DNA from: Paenibacillus chibensis
GTDB taxonomy: Bacteria; Bacillota; Bacilli; Paenibacillales; Paenibacillaceae
DNA: 64,000 bases
Direction of reading: 5' to 3'
NCBI RefSeq assembly: GCF_004001045.1
Contig: NZ_BIMK01000003.1
Span: 248,001-312,000 of the forward strand
Part shown: positions 1 to 9,043 of the stretch, one piece after another
How the letters are laid out: every line of letters starts with the position of its first letter
Numbering within the stretch: the stretch's first letter is position 1
Translations under genes and position numbers: made by a program
The notes under the pieces: model-generated
Told to the model about the DNA's origin: nothing
Database searches by the model: none
Seen by the model: the letters and a program-made list of their open reading frames with translations, nothing else

Positions 1-249
1 CATCTGAACCAATATGGTATGCTGAAGCTGATCCGGATCAATAACGAGGGCAGTTTTATCGACGGATGCCGCATATCGGACGTTACCCTGGATCAGATTC
101 ATCTGGATTATAAAAGCGAAATTACCTTCCGGATTGCGGTCACGGAACAATCTGAAAATAAAAGAGGCCTCACCATCTTCGGCAAAAACTTCGGCAATTA
201 CAGCCAGGATTTATTGGCCCGGGTACTGTACGACGTGAAAGAAGGCTAA
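1..249 (+). CDS. C-terminal part of an unidentified protein (starts before the window)
   Basis: The reading frame is open from the first base (HLNQYGML...) to a TAA at 247-249, so the gene begins upstream of the window. The visible 82 residues include a hydrophilic stretch ending in FGKNFGNYSQDLLARVLYDV. I do not recognise the family with confidence; the size and the terminal beta-rich pattern would fit the effector end of a small regulator, but that is a guess. An internal ATG at 19 is available but has no good ribosome binding site, which supports the view that this is a fragment. A strong terminator follows 22 bp after the stop. Confidence 0.6.
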   Translation, partial: HLNQYGMLKLIRINNEGSFIDGCRISDVTLDQIHLDYKSEITFRIAVTEQSENKRGLTIFGKNFGNYSQDLLARVLYDVKEG

Positions 250-271
250 CCCGCGCGCTGCAAGTTTAAGG

Positions 272-305
272 ACCTGAAGCATGAATTCCATGCTTCAGGT
301 TTTTT
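272..305 (+). terminator. Rho-independent terminator of the first gene
   Basis: A 12-bp perfect stem (ACCTGAAGCATG paired with CATGCTTCAGGT) with a 5-nt loop is followed directly by a run of five T. The T run lies only on the plus-strand side, so it serves the gene ending at 249 and not the araM gene that converges on it. Confidence 0.9.
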
Positions 306-360
306 AATGCGCTGTCATGCTCGGTCCCATGTGGCCATTTACCCGCCCCTGCGGCTGCTC

Positions 361-1488
361 TCAAGCCTCATTCAACGCACGCAGCAGCGTATGGCGGTCA
401 CGCACCAGATGGGCTTCCCGCAGGCTTCGTTCGAACAGCTCAGCATCGATTCCGAGCTCCTCCCGGCTTGCTGGCCCGCCCGCGCGCTGCAGCAGGGAAC
501 GAATCTCAGCCTCGGAAGGCACCTCTTTCAGCCACTCCCGCACCTCGGCCCCATACTGCCGTAAAGCTGAAGGCTCCCCTCCCGGATAGATTCCACGCTC
601 TGCCGCTTCATGATACACGCGTGAAATTTCCGCGCAGGCGACCCCAACCTTGGCTCCGTGCAGCAGTGCCCGGCTGCCCCGGCGCAAATACTCCATTTCC
701 CAATAATGCGAAAGATGGTGCTCCGCGCCGGAAGCCGGATGGGACTGACCGAACAGCAGCATGGCCACGCCTGATTCAATCAGGGCGGTCATGAGTATGC
801 GGATTCCCTCCTCTGTCCGCTGACCGATCTCATCCACATGCTCTACGCAGGAGCGCAGCGCCTTCTCGGTCATGGCCGCCGCTTGATCCTGATAAGGTTC
901 ACCCGCGGTCAAGTGTGAAAACTTCCAATCAAAGAGCGACGTATACTTGCCAAGCATATCCCCGAATCCGGCGGCGACCAGCCGCTGCGGAGCCTGCATT
1001 AAGATGTCCAGATCGGCAAAAATCGCCGTCGGCGCTGAGGCAGGAAACGTCTTCTTGGCGCCGCGGACAATGAGAGGAGCACCTTTGGAAGTAAAGCCGT
1101 CCACAGACGGAGCCGTCGGCACGGAGATAAACGGCTTACCCGTTTTATAGCCGGCAAAACGGACAATATCATGAATGGTTCCTGAGCCGACAGCTATCAA
1201 AGCATCCGTAAGTTCAGGATGAACATGAAGCATCAGCTGCAAGATCGACTCGCCGTCTGCGACGACATCGCCCGCGGTTCCGGGTTCAATGAGGCAAAGA
1301 TCCGTTTCAACGCCGCTTCCCTGCAGCTTGTGCTCCAGCAGTCTGCCGCAAGCCTCATACGTGTGAGCGTCGGCCGCGAGGATGATCTTCCGGTAACCTT
1401 TGTCCTGAAGGTAGGAAGCGACTTGGCCGATCGCTCCCTTTTCCAGTATCACACGTTCCAAAGCCCGTTCCTCCAAGCTCTTGGTCAT
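361..1488 (-). CDS. araM: sn-glycerol-1-phosphate dehydrogenase, AraM/EgsA family
   Basis: The 375-residue product matches the AraM/EgsA family, which reduces dihydroxyacetone phosphate to sn-glycerol-1-phosphate with NAD(P)H and a bound divalent metal (Ni in Bacillus subtilis). Visible features are the nucleotide-binding GSGTIHD (101-107), the SVPTAPSVDG loop (122-131), and the metal ligands expected at Asp177 (GFGDMLGK), His257 (GAEHHLSH) and His277 (LLHGAK). The start has GGAGGG six bases upstream. It is the last gene of the arabinose operon, 48 bp after araB. The family is encoded inside the ara operon of B. subtilis too, though its role there is in archaeal-type glycerol ether lipid synthesis rather than in arabinose breakdown, so the linkage is conserved but unexplained. 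Confidence 0.93.
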   Translation of the reverse strand: MTKSLEERALERVILEKGAIGQVASYLQDKGYRKIILAADAHTYEACGRLLEHKLQGSGVETDLCLIEPGTAGDVVADGESILQLMLHVHPELTDALIAVGSGTIHDIVRFAGYKTGKPFISVPTAPSVDGFTSKGAPLIVRGAKKTFPASAPTAIFADLDILMQAPQRLVAAGFGDMLGKYTSLFDWKFSHLTAGEPYQDQAAAMTEKALRSCVEHVDEIGQRTEEGIRILMTALIESGVAMLLFGQSHPASGAEHHLSHYWEMEYLRRGSRALLHGAKVGVACAEISRVYHEAAERGIYPGGEPSALRQYGAEVREWLKEVPSEAEIRSLLQRAGGPASREELGIDAELFERSLREAHLVRDRHTLLRALNEA

Positions 1489-1536
1489 GCTGATCCCTCC
1501 TTAAGTTTTATCCTTTTGCAAAGGTGACACCGGCAA

Positions 1537-3207
1537 TCATTCAACCGACTTTTTCATGCTTTTCAGCCGTTTCATCACGTCATTCGCGCCCCGTCCGAAA
1601 TAATCATGCAGCAGATTGTATTCCTGATACAGGCGCTCGTAGATTTCAACGTTTTCCGGAATGGGCTTAAAGGTCTCTTCCTTCACCCTCGCCATCTTCT
1701 CGGCTGCAGCAATGACCGTGTCGTATCCACCTGCTTCTTCGCCTGCCGCTACGGCTGCAAAGATCGCCGCACCCAGTGCCGGCGTCTGCTTCGAGTCGGC
1801 CACGAATATCTCGCGGCCTGTTACATCCGCATAAATCTGCATGAGCAGCCTGTTCTTCTGTGGCAATCCCCCGCATGCATACAGCGCATCCACGCTCACG
1901 CCGCTCGAATGAAAGGCATCCACGATTTTGCGCGTACCGAAAGCAGTCGCTTCCAATAAGGCCCGGTAAATCTCCTGTGGCTTTGTCAGCAGCGTCATGC
2001 CCAGTATCACGCCCGTCAGGTTTGTATCGACAAGCACCGAACGATTCCCGTTCCACCAATCGAGCGCCAGCAGTCCGGTTTCGCCCGGATGATAAAGCGC
2101 CGCTTCCTTCTCCAGCCACGCATGAACTCCAAGGCCCTCACTTGCAGCCGCATCCCTGACGTAAGCCGGAAGCGCTTCCTCGACATACCATTCAAAAATA
2201 TCACCTACCGCCGACTGCCCTGCCTCATAGCCGAACAGTCCCGGGATGATGCCGTCTTCCACGACGCCGCACATTCCCTCAACCTGCTTCTCTTCCGTGC
2301 CGAGCAGCATATGGCAGATGGATGTCCCCATGGCCATCACGAGCTTGCCCGGGGAGACCACGCCTACGGCCGGAACCGCCGCATGCGCATCCACGTTACC
2401 CACAGCGACAGCAATTCCGGGCTTCAGACCCATCATTGCCGCCATCGGCTCCGTCAGCCCGCCCGCATTCGTTCCAAGCGGAATTACATCCCCGCGCAGC
2501 TTGGTCTCGGTCAGAGATTCGAGCCTCGGATCAAGCGCCTTGAAAAACGCCTTGTCCGGGTAGCCTTCTTTCTTGTGCCAAATTGCTTTATACCCTGCGG
2601 TACAGCTGTTGCGGACGATCCTTCCGGTCATTTGCGAAATGACCCAATCGGTCGCCTCCAGGAACAGATCCGTCCGATCGTAGATCTCCGGCGCTTCGTT
2701 CAGAATCTGCCACACTTTGGCGATCATCCATTCCGATGAGATCTTGCCGCCGTACCGCGGAAGAAAAGCTTCGCCGCGCTCCTCGGCAATCTTGTTGATG
2801 AGATCCGCTTCGGGCTGAGCCGCATGATGCTTCCACAGCTTTACCCAGCTGTGGGGATGATCCTGCAGCTCCGGCTTCAGGCACAGCGGCACGCCATGCG
2901 CATCCACCGGAAGCATGGTGCAGGCCGTAAAGTCGATGCCGATGCCGATGATGTCCGACGGGTCAATGCCGGATTCGCGGACGACGGCAGGCACCGACTG
3001 CCGCAGCACCTCCAGATAATCATCCGGATGCTGCAGCGCCCAGTCATGCTCGAGTTTCTTCCCCGAACCCGGCAGGCGTTCATCGATGACATGATGCGGA
3101 TACGGGGTGACATGGTCCGCCACTTCCCGTCCGTTAGACAAATCCACCAGGACGGCGCGCCCGGATTGTGTCCCGTAGTCTACGCCGATCGTGTACTTCG
3201 TGCTCAT
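1537..3207 (-). CDS. araB: L-ribulokinase
   Basis: This 556-residue FGGY-family sugar kinase phosphorylates L-ribulose at C5, the second step of L-arabinose breakdown. The N-terminal ATP-binding motif DYGTQSGR lies at residues 10-17, followed by [11 protein letters not shown], the [13 protein letters not shown] segment holding the presumed catalytic Asp, and the C-terminal [18 protein letters not shown] nucleotide-binding loop. Length equals the Bacillus enzyme. I place the start at 3207 ([12 protein letters not shown]) because GGAGGG lies 7 bases before it; an in-frame ATG at 3291 would run into araD and has no such site. It sits between araD and araM on the minus strand with a 52-bp gap from araD, in an operon likely controlled by AraR. 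Confidence 0.96.
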   Translation of the reverse strand: MSTKYTIGVDYGTQSGRAVLVDLSNGREVADHVTPYPHHVIDERLPGSGKKLEHDWALQHPDDYLEVLRQSVPAVVRESGIDPSDIIGIGIDFTACTMLPVDAHGVPLCLKPELQDHPHSWVKLWKHHAAQPEADLINKIAEERGEAFLPRYGGKISSEWMIAKVWQILNEAPEIYDRTDLFLEATDWVISQMTGRIVRNSCTAGYKAIWHKKEGYPDKAFFKALDPRLESLTETKLRGDVIPLGTNAGGLTEPMAAMMGLKPGIAVAVGNVDAHAAVPAVGVVSPGKLVMAMGTSICHMLLGTEEKQVEGMCGVVEDGIIPGLFGYEAGQSAVGDIFEWYVEEALPAYVRDAAASEGLGVHAWLEKEAALYHPGETGLLALDWWNGNRSVLVDTNLTGVILGMTLLTKPQEIYRALLEATAFGTRKIVDAFHSSGVSVDALYACGGLPQKNRLLMQIYADVTGREIFVADSKQTPALGAAIFAAVAAGEEAGGYDTVIAAAEKMARVKEETFKPIPENVEIYERLYQEYNLLHDYFGRGANDVMKRLKSMKKSVE

Positions 3208-3259
3208 ATGAATCCCTCCATGAATCGCAAGTTGCGAGTATGATGACAGACATTCCATT

Positions 3260-3958
3260 TTAAGACTTTTGACCGTAATAGGCGTTCGCACCGTGCTTGC
3301 GCAGAAAATGCCGGTCCAACAAGACTTGGTCCATCGGCTGACTGTCCGGATTCAACTGGAGCATCCGAGCGGTAATTTTGGCCACTTCCTCGAGTACGAC
3401 CGCGTTATGAACCGCTTGATGGGCATCGCTCCCCCATACGAAAGGCGCATGGGCATGAACCAGAACCCCCGGAACCTGCACCGGATCCAGTCCCAGCTCG
3501 TGAAACCGTTCCACAATGACATGACCGGTCTCCAGTTCGTACGCGCCTTCAATCTCCACTTTCGTCATCGGGCGGGTAACCGGGATTTCACCGTAAAAAT
3601 AGTCCGCATGGGTCGTGCCTGAAGCCGGAAGCGACCGCCCGGCTTGCGCCCAGCTGGTTCCCCACGGCGAATGGGTATGTACAACCCCGCCGATATCCGG
3701 AAAGGAACGATACAACACCATATGCGTGGGCGTATCGGAGGATGGCCGCAGATCACCCTCGACCACTTTACCTTCCAGATCCACCACCACCATGTCTTCA
3801 GCCTTTAAATCCTCATACGGCACGCCGCTCGGTTTAATCACAAACAGTCCCTTTTCCCGGTCAATGCCGCTGACGTTCCCCCATGTAAAGGTGACCAGCC
3901 CATGCCTCGGCAAAGCTAAATTAGCCTCCAGCACTTGCTGCTTTAAAACTTCCAGCAT
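3260..3958 (-). CDS. araD: L-ribulose-5-phosphate 4-epimerase
   Basis: This 232-residue class II aldolase-like epimerase converts L-ribulose-5-phosphate to D-xylulose-5-phosphate. The zinc ligands expected from the E. coli enzyme are present: His94 and His96 in VVHTHSPWG and His170 in [10 protein letters not shown]. The catalytic residues Asp119 (THADYFYG) and a C-terminal Tyr (AYYGQ) are also visible. The start at 3958 follows AGGAAG with good spacing; a longer reading frame to 4018 would run over the AraR box at 3984-3997, which argues against it. It lies directly downstream of araR and upstream of araB. Confidence 0.95.
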   Translation of the reverse strand: MLEVLKQQVLEANLALPRHGLVTFTWGNVSGIDREKGLFVIKPSGVPYEDLKAEDMVVVDLEGKVVEGDLRPSSDTPTHMVLYRSFPDIGGVVHTHSPWGTSWAQAGRSLPASGTTHADYFYGEIPVTRPMTKVEIEGAYELETGHVIVERFHELGLDPVQVPGVLVHAHAPFVWGSDAHQAVHNAVVLEEVAKITARMLQLNPDSQPMDQVLLDRHFLRKHGANAYYGQKS

Positions 3959-3982
3959 GATAGCACATCCTTCCCAAGAATA

Positions 3983-3998
3983 AATTGTACGTACAAGC
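3983..3998. promoter_or_regulatory. AraR operator (third ara box, upstream of araD)
   Basis: The sequence AATTGTACGTACAAGC contains the AraR core TTGTACGTACAA, a perfect palindrome. It lies between the araR stop (4040) and the araD start (3958). In B. subtilis AraR uses a separate operator for its own gene; here the position suggests control of the araD-araB-araM segment, or a roadblock to transcription coming from araA-araR. Confidence 0.8.
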
Positions 3999-4039
3999 CA
4001 GACGATCAGAGTCCACAAAGGTGACTCCTTTATGGACTT

Positions 4040-5128
4040 CTAATTTCTCTTCGCAACCGAATCCCGCTCGATCAGCTGGGGCTCATATACCCTGTCCTCC
4101 GCTGTTTCTCCACGCTCAATGATCGCAATCAACCGGCTTGCGGCCTCCTGTCCCATCATCGTCTTCGGATGCGTGAGCGTCGTCAGTTTCGTTCCCGAAG
4201 CCGATGCGAGGCTGGAATCGTCAAATCCGATGATGGATACATCCTCCGGCACCCGCAGACCGCTTGCCGAGACAGCCTCCATTAACAGCACAGCCAGCTC
4301 ATCGTTATAGCATACGAACGCGGTCGGGCGTTCCTCTCCTTCGGCCAGCATGTGCAGCGCCTGCTGATAGGGAAGCGTGTTTTTCTGCTCGGTGGTGTAG
4401 GTGACGACTCTTTTCGGAGAAGCGCTGATCCCCGCTGCTTTATGGGCGGCGAGGAAGCCCTTCAGCCGGTTCACCCCCTGAAGATCATCCCGTTTGAAGA
4501 ATCCGGCGATACGGACGTGGCCCTGTTCCAGCAAGTACTCTGCCGCCTTATAGCCTCCGGCTTCATCATTCACCTTGAGGCAGGTGCACTCCAGTTCCCG
4601 GTACTTCTCGTTGATCATCAGGTAAGGAATTCCCTTTTCCTGAAGCTCCAGGAAATAGGCCAAGTTTGGATTCCCTTCGGCGCTTTTCGTCGGTTCGATG
4701 ATCAGTCCGCTGAGCGGCTGACTCGTCATGAGCTGCAGGCTCTCCATTTCCTTCTCCTTGTTGTTGTCCGTGCTGGACAATAGAAGTCTATAGCCTCGGC
4801 TTCGCAGCTCCGCTTCCGCCCCGCGGACGATATGCGGAAAGATATAATCGGAAATGTACGTCGTAATGATGCCGATCGTCTTGACCTGCTCACCCTCACG
4901 GCGTTCCGGGTTTCTCGCGAAGGTCCCCTTGCCTTGGATCCGTTCGAGCCAGCCTTCCTTCTCAAGCTCTCCGAAGGTCTGGCGAACCGTCTGGCGGCTC
5001 ATGCCGAACTGCTCCGCGATCTCGTTCTCCGAAGGCACCTGCTGTCCGCGCTGCAGCTTACCCGATTCGAACCAGGAGAGCAGTTCATGTTTTAACTGCA
5101 TATATTTAGGTATTCGTCTATTATTCAT
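4040..5128 (-). CDS. araR: Arabinose-responsive transcriptional repressor
   Basis: The 362-residue protein has the chimeric build of AraR: a GntR-type winged helix-turn-helix at residues 1-70 (PSENEIAEQFGMSRQTVRQ, then the wing LERIQGKGTFA) fused to a LacI/periplasmic-binding-protein effector domain from about 80 to the end (TIGIITTYISDYIFPHIVRG, SIIGFDDSSLA). In B. subtilis it represses arabinose genes and is released by L-arabinose. Unusually for the Bacillus model, the gene lies inside the structural gene cluster, between araA and araD and on the same strand, so it is probably co-transcribed from the araA promoter and feeds back on itself. AGGTGA lies just before the ATG. Confidence 0.95.
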   Translation of the reverse strand: MNNRRIPKYMQLKHELLSWFESGKLQRGQQVPSENEIAEQFGMSRQTVRQTFGELEKEGWLERIQGKGTFARNPERREGEQVKTIGIITTYISDYIFPHIVRGAEAELRSRGYRLLLSSTDNNKEKEMESLQLMTSQPLSGLIIEPTKSAEGNPNLAYFLELQEKGIPYLMINEKYRELECTCLKVNDEAGGYKAAEYLLEQGHVRIAGFFKRDDLQGVNRLKGFLAAHKAAGISASPKRVVTYTTEQKNTLPYQQALHMLAEGEERPTAFVCYNDELAVLLMEAVSASGLRVPEDVSIIGFDDSSLASASGTKLTTLTHPKTMMGQEAASRLIAIIERGETAEDRVYEPQLIERDSVAKRN

Positions 5129-5248
5129 TATTCACCTCAGCAAAACGCTCTTGTTTAAGAGCTTTCAGGCCCGTACCTATGGCCGATACCTAAAGCTCTT
5201 CTTATGTTTCATTGTATCATAGGCTGGGCGAATACAGATAAGTGGATC

Positions 5249-6736
5249 CTAGCGCAGACGGTATGCCGCGTCGCTCCACAGCAGCTCATTTTTGAAGCGC
5301 TGGATCGACGTGTTCTTATCGATAATGACGGCTTCAATGCCGGCCATTTCGGCAAAGTCAGTCAGATTCTCCGCCGTGATCGCATACGAAAGCACAGTAT
5401 GATGCGCTCCCCCTGCCAGAATCCACGCTTCAGCCGATTCACGCAAGGAAGGCTGCGGCTTCCACAGCACCCGTGCGACCGGCAGCTTCGGCATCGGCTT
5501 CTCGATTTTCACGCCGTCGACGACATTCACCAGCAGGCGGAAACGGTGTCCCAAATCGACCAGGGATGCGTTGACCGCTGGACCGTCCTGGCCGTCAAAG
5601 ACGAGGCGGGCCGGATCCTCCTTATCGCCGATGCTCAGCGGATGCACCTCAACCGAAGGGCGGGTGGCCGCAATGGTTGGGCATACCTCGAGCATATGGG
5701 CGCCAAGGATCATATGATTGCCGGGCTCAAAATGATAAGTGTAATCCTCCATGAAGGACGTGCGCTTGTTATCCGCCAGCACCTTCAGCACCCGCGTCAG
5801 CGCCGCCGTCTTCCAGTCGCCTTCTCCGCCAAAGCCGTACCCCGCTTCCATCAGGCGCTGAACGGCAAGGCCCGGGAGCTGCTTCAGACCATGGAGGTCT
5901 TCGAAGGTCGTCGTGAACGCTCCGAATCCGCCTGCTTCAAGGAAACGTTTCAAAGCAATTTCGATGCGGGCCTGATAAGCAATCGCTTCCCGCACTGGAC
6001 CGTCGCTGAGCCCTGCCTTCGTGATCGTATACTGCTCCGCGTATTCGTTCAGCAGCGCTTTGACCTCGCTGTCACTGACCTCGTTTAATATCTGAACCAG
6101 ATCCCCGACGCCATAGCCGTTCACCGACCAGCCGAATTTGATCTGGGCTTCGACCTTGTCTCCGTCCGTCACGGCTACCTCACGCATGTTATCGCCGAAA
6201 CGCGCCACTTTCAGGCGGCGGCTCTCGGCATACGCGGCTGCCGTGCGCATCCAGCCGGCAATGCCCTCCCGGACTTCAGGATCTTCCCAGTGCCCGACGA
6301 CGATTTTGCGGGCAATCCCGAGGCGAGCCCCGATATGTCCATACTCCCTGTCGCCATGCGCAGACTGGTTCAGATTCATAAAGTCCATGTCCATCGTATC
6401 CCATGGAATATCGCGATTGAACTGGGTATGGAAATGAAGCAGCGGCTTCTGCAGCTGCGAAAGCCCTGCGATCCACATTTTTGCGGGAGAGAACGTGTGC
6501 ATCCAGGTGATGATCCCCGCGCAGGAAGCATCGCTGTTAGCCTGCACGATCAGGCTGTATATTTCATCCGGCGTTGTCACGATGGGCTTGAACACCACCG
6601 GATAGGTGAACATGGGATCCTGATCCAGCTGCTCCGCCATCGTCCGCGAATGCTCAGCTACCTGCTCCAGCGTCTCCGGACCGTATAAATGCTGACTGCC
6701 TGTTACAAACCAAAATGAGTGCGGTTTCATATTCAT
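5249..6736 (-). CDS. araA: L-arabinose isomerase
   Basis: The 495-residue enzyme isomerises L-arabinose to L-ribulose, the first step of the pathway, using Mn(II). Ligands known from the E. coli enzyme are all present: Glu305 (GGEGDWKTAAL), Glu330 (SFMEDYTYHF), His347 (GAHMLEVCPT) and His446 (AGGAHHTVLS). The start ATG at 6736 has GGGAGG ten bases upstream; an earlier in-frame start at 6760 lies before that site and is less likely. It is the first gene of the operon, with two AraR boxes immediately upstream and araR 120 bp downstream. Confidence 0.97.
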   Translation of the reverse strand: MNMKPHSFWFVTGSQHLYGPETLEQVAEHSRTMAEQLDQDPMFTYPVVFKPIVTTPDEIYSLIVQANSDASCAGIITWMHTFSPAKMWIAGLSQLQKPLLHFHTQFNRDIPWDTMDMDFMNLNQSAHGDREYGHIGARLGIARKIVVGHWEDPEVREGIAGWMRTAAAYAESRRLKVARFGDNMREVAVTDGDKVEAQIKFGWSVNGYGVGDLVQILNEVSDSEVKALLNEYAEQYTITKAGLSDGPVREAIAYQARIEIALKRFLEAGGFGAFTTTFEDLHGLKQLPGLAVQRLMEAGYGFGGEGDWKTAALTRVLKVLADNKRTSFMEDYTYHFEPGNHMILGAHMLEVCPTIAATRPSVEVHPLSIGDKEDPARLVFDGQDGPAVNASLVDLGHRFRLLVNVVDGVKIEKPMPKLPVARVLWKPQPSLRESAEAWILAGGAHHTVLSYAITAENLTDFAEMAGIEAVIIDKNTSIQRFKNELLWSDAAYRLR

Positions 6737-6775
6737 CCTGTTAGATCCTCCCGAATTCATGTAAATGTCTCATCC

Positions 6776-6791
6776 AACTTGTACGAACATA
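6776..6791. promoter_or_regulatory. AraR operator, proximal to araA
   Basis: AACTTGTACGAACATA matches the AraR pattern (TTGTACG with a partly conserved second half, AACAT). It lies about 40 bp upstream of the araA start codon and pairs with the box at 6816-6832. Confidence 0.75.
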
Positions 6792-6815
6792 TATAACACC
6801 AATGAGATAATAAAT

Positions 6816-6832
6816 AATTTGTACGCACAACT
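6816..6832. promoter_or_regulatory. AraR operator, distal to araA
   Basis: AATTTGTACGCACAACT matches the AraR consensus well (TTTGTACG then CACAA). Its core begins exactly 40 bp from the core of the proximal box, close to four helical turns, which fits the cooperative two-site binding known for AraR at the B. subtilis ara promoter. Confidence 0.8.
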
Positions 6833-6843
6833 TGTATGGCTAC

Positions 6844-6872
6844 ATTTTATGACCGATTTCTTGAAAAGGCAA
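6844..6872 (-). promoter_or_regulatory. Probable sigma-A promoter of araA
   Basis: Read on the minus strand, TTGCCT (6867-6872) and TAAAAT (6844-6849) are separated by 17 bp. The start point would fall just upstream of the two AraR boxes, so bound AraR would block initiation or early elongation. The -35 element is weak. Confidence 0.55.
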
Positions 6873-7071
6873 GCGGAATTTTATCTTTTCCTGCACTCAT
6901 GCATGGGATATGATGGTAGTATACTTTCGAGGTGAGCTTTCCCAAGGAAAGCTTGTCGGAGACTGCTTTGCTTCTTCAGAATCCTTCCGAATCATTCCCT
7001 CTTACCCGTTACAGCTTGTTTTCTTCAGACCCATTTAAAAATATGACACGTAACCTTCAGGAGAAATGCCC

Positions 7072-7800
7072 ATGAATAATTCGTTTGTCCTGTTCTCATC
7101 TTCTCACCTGATCGCACTTCTGGTGCTCGTTATCGCTTCATGGCTGCTTTATGCGTTCAGGCACAAGCTGCAAAAAAGCGCCCGCACGAAGATCATCATG
7201 CGTTGCGCGCTCATCCTCCTGCTGACCGGATCCGAAGCCGTGCTCGATATCTGGAATGCCGCGGAAGGGACCTGGAGCCTGCAGTATACCCTGCCTCTGG
7301 AGCTTTGCAGTCTGACCCTGCTGCTCTCAATCGTGATGCTTCTGACCAGAAGCCGTCTGCTGTACGGCATATTGTTCTTCGCTGGAATAGGCGGCGCGTT
7401 GCAGGCTCTGATTACACCCAATCTGGGCTACGCTTTTCCGCACATCCGGTTCTATCAATTTTTTGCCGCGCATATTCTGATCGTTCTTGCCTCTCTGTAT
7501 ATGACCTGGATTGAGAATTACAGACCGACCTGGAAATCGATCGGACTCACCATGGTCTTTTTGAATATCGCGGCGCTTATCGTCGGCATCATCGATTATT
7601 TCTTGGGGTCTAACTATATGTTTCTGATGCATAAGCCTTCCACCGCGTCTATCCTGGACTTTCTCGGTCCCTACCCTGTTTATCTGCTGGCTGAAGAAGG
7701 CATCGCCCTGTTGATCTTCACCATCATGCAGCTCCTGTTCTTCGTCCTCCCCAGCAAAATATCCAAGGCGGGTAAAACTCGCGGTCATTCAGCAGGATAA
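7072..7800 (+). CDS. YwaF-family integral membrane protein (TIGR02206 type)
   Basis: The 242-residue product is strongly hydrophobic with about six membrane segments and the conserved pattern PLELCSLTLLLSIVMLL, followed by AHILIVLASLYM and DFLGPYPVYLLAEEGIALLIF. This is the signature of the YwaF/TIGR02206 family of unknown function. An ATG two codons earlier (7066) lies only two bases from the AGGAG sequence, while the one at 7072 has eight bases of spacing, so I prefer the second. It is transcribed away from araA and followed by cysK on the same strand, but the latter has its own promoter. Confidence 0.8.
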   Translation: MNNSFVLFSSSHLIALLVLVIASWLLYAFRHKLQKSARTKIIMRCALILLLTGSEAVLDIWNAAEGTWSLQYTLPLELCSLTLLLSIVMLLTRSRLLYGILFFAGIGGALQALITPNLGYAFPHIRFYQFFAAHILIVLASLYMTWIENYRPTWKSIGLTMVFLNIAALIVGIIDYFLGSNYMFLMHKPSTASILDFLGPYPVYLLAEEGIALLIFTIMQLLFFVLPSKISKAGKTRGHSAG

Positions 7801-7863
7801 AGACATCGGTCTGCGTCCTCTCCCGCTTATCAGGAATCCTAAGCATCGCTCCGTTGCCTTCGA

Positions 7864-7892
7864 TTGTGCTATCGACCGGTAAGAACTATAAT
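7864..7892 (+). promoter_or_regulatory. Sigma-A promoter of the cysteine synthase gene
   Basis: TTGTGC (7864-7869) and a perfect TATAAT (7887-7892) with 17-bp spacing lie about 60 bp before the cysteine synthase start. No T-box or SAM riboswitch is visible in the short leader. Confidence 0.75.
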
Positions 7893-7951
7893 AGACGGAA
7901 GAATCTATCGGTTTAGTATGATATAACATATAAAGGAGCGTTCATACAGCC

Positions 7952-8875
7952 ATGACACACCCTAAAGTGGTACAAAATATTACCGAGCTGATCGGGCAAA
8001 CACCTGCAGTCCGTCTTCAGCGCCTTGTTGACGCAGCGGATGCCGAAGTATACGTCAAGCTCGAATTCTATAATCCAAGCAAAAGCGTGAAAGACCGTGC
8101 CGCCTTCAATCTGATTGCCCAGGCTGAAAAGGACGGGCTGCTGAAGCCCGGCTCCACGATCATCGAGCCTACGAGCGGCAACACTGGAATCGGCTTAGCC
8201 ATGAATGCGGCCGCCAAAGGCTACCGCGCGATCATGGTCATGCCGGACAACATGACCAAGGAACGGATTAACATCTTAAAGGCCTACGGGGCCGAAGTGG
8301 TGCTGACCCCAGCGGCGGAACGCATGCCGGGTGCGATTCGCAAGGCTGAGGCGCTCAGCAAGGAGATTCCGGACAGCTTCATTCCGCAGCAATTCGAGAA
8401 TGCGGCCAATCCGGATATCCACCGCCGCACGACGGCGCTTGAAATCATCGAGCAGATGGACGGCCGGCTCGATGCCTTCGTCGCCACTGCAGGCACCGGC
8501 GGCACGATTACCGGCACGGGCGAGGTGCTGAAGGAGCGTCTTCCCGGCATCGGCATTTATGTCGCGGAACCCAAGGGATCTCCGGTGCTGTCCGGCGGAC
8601 AGCCGGGTCCGCATAAGCTGGTCGGTACAAGCCCGGGCTTTGTCCCTTCGATTCTGAATACGAACGTCTATGGCGAAATTTTTCAGGTGAGCGATGAGGA
8701 TGCGCTCGAGACCACGCGCAGACTCGCGCGCGAAGAAGGCCTCCTCGTCGGACCTTCCTCCGGCGCTGCCGTATGGACCGCCCTGCAGGTTGCCCGCCGT
8801 CTCGGCCCGGGCAAGCGGGTGCTGTGCATCGCTCCTGATACAGGCGAACGGTACCTTAGCATGGGGATATTCTAA
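7952..8875 (+). CDS. cysK: Cysteine synthase (O-acetylserine sulfhydrylase)
   Basis: This 307-residue PLP enzyme of fold type II makes L-cysteine from O-acetylserine and sulfide. The PLP lysine is Lys47 in PSKSVKDR; the substrate-binding TSGNTG loop is at 74-79, the phosphate-binding GTGGT at 181-185, and the C-terminal PDTGERYL is present. Length and motifs fit CysK. A paralogue acting on O-phosphoserine or in cystathionine formation cannot be excluded from sequence alone. The ATG is preceded by AAAGGAG, and a good promoter lies upstream. It stands alone and converges with the ABC transporter operon. Confidence 0.9.
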   Translation: MTHPKVVQNITELIGQTPAVRLQRLVDAADAEVYVKLEFYNPSKSVKDRAAFNLIAQAEKDGLLKPGSTIIEPTSGNTGIGLAMNAAAKGYRAIMVMPDNMTKERINILKAYGAEVVLTPAAERMPGAIRKAEALSKEIPDSFIPQQFENAANPDIHRRTTALEIIEQMDGRLDAFVATAGTGGTITGTGEVLKERLPGIGIYVAEPKGSPVLSGGQPGPHKLVGTSPGFVPSILNTNVYGEIFQVSDEDALETTRRLAREEGLLVGPSSGAAVWTALQVARRLGPGKRVLCIAPDTGERYLSMGIF

Positions 8876-8926
8876 CCCACCGGGTAGTGCCTTGCCCAGC
8901 AAGTAAACAACCTGAATGACAACAAG

Positions 8927-8957
8927 CCGCCCCTGCAATTCCTTTTCGCAGGGGCGG
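8927..8957. terminator. Hairpin between convergent cysK and the ABC transporter operon
   Basis: A 10-bp perfect stem (CCGCCCCTGC with GCAGGGGCGG) around an 11-nt loop lies between two genes that face each other. There is no clean T run on either side, so the terminator call rests on position and stem strength. Confidence 0.6.
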
Positions 8958-9043
8958 TACGTTATACCGTAATGTTTATTCTTTTAAATGAGCCGTGAAT
9001 ATCATCTTGGCATGCAGCCGTCCCATTAGGAGGCGGCTATTTG

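Larger units (their letters stand above)
6737..7071. other. Intergenic control region between araA and the ywaF-like gene
   Basis: This 335-bp divergent gap holds the araA leader, two AraR boxes and the probable araA promoter in its left half. In the right half I see no clear promoter for the plus-strand gene; the last bases carry only its AGGAG ribosome binding site. Confidence 0.6.

Noticed and set aside
307-794. Plus-strand reading frames antisense to araM
   Set aside because: They lie wholly within araM, have no ribosome binding sites and arise from the high GC at third codon positions.
7801-7951. Possible S-adenosylmethionine riboswitch or T-box before cysK
   Set aside because: The leader after the promoter is only about 50 bases and shows none of the conserved stems.
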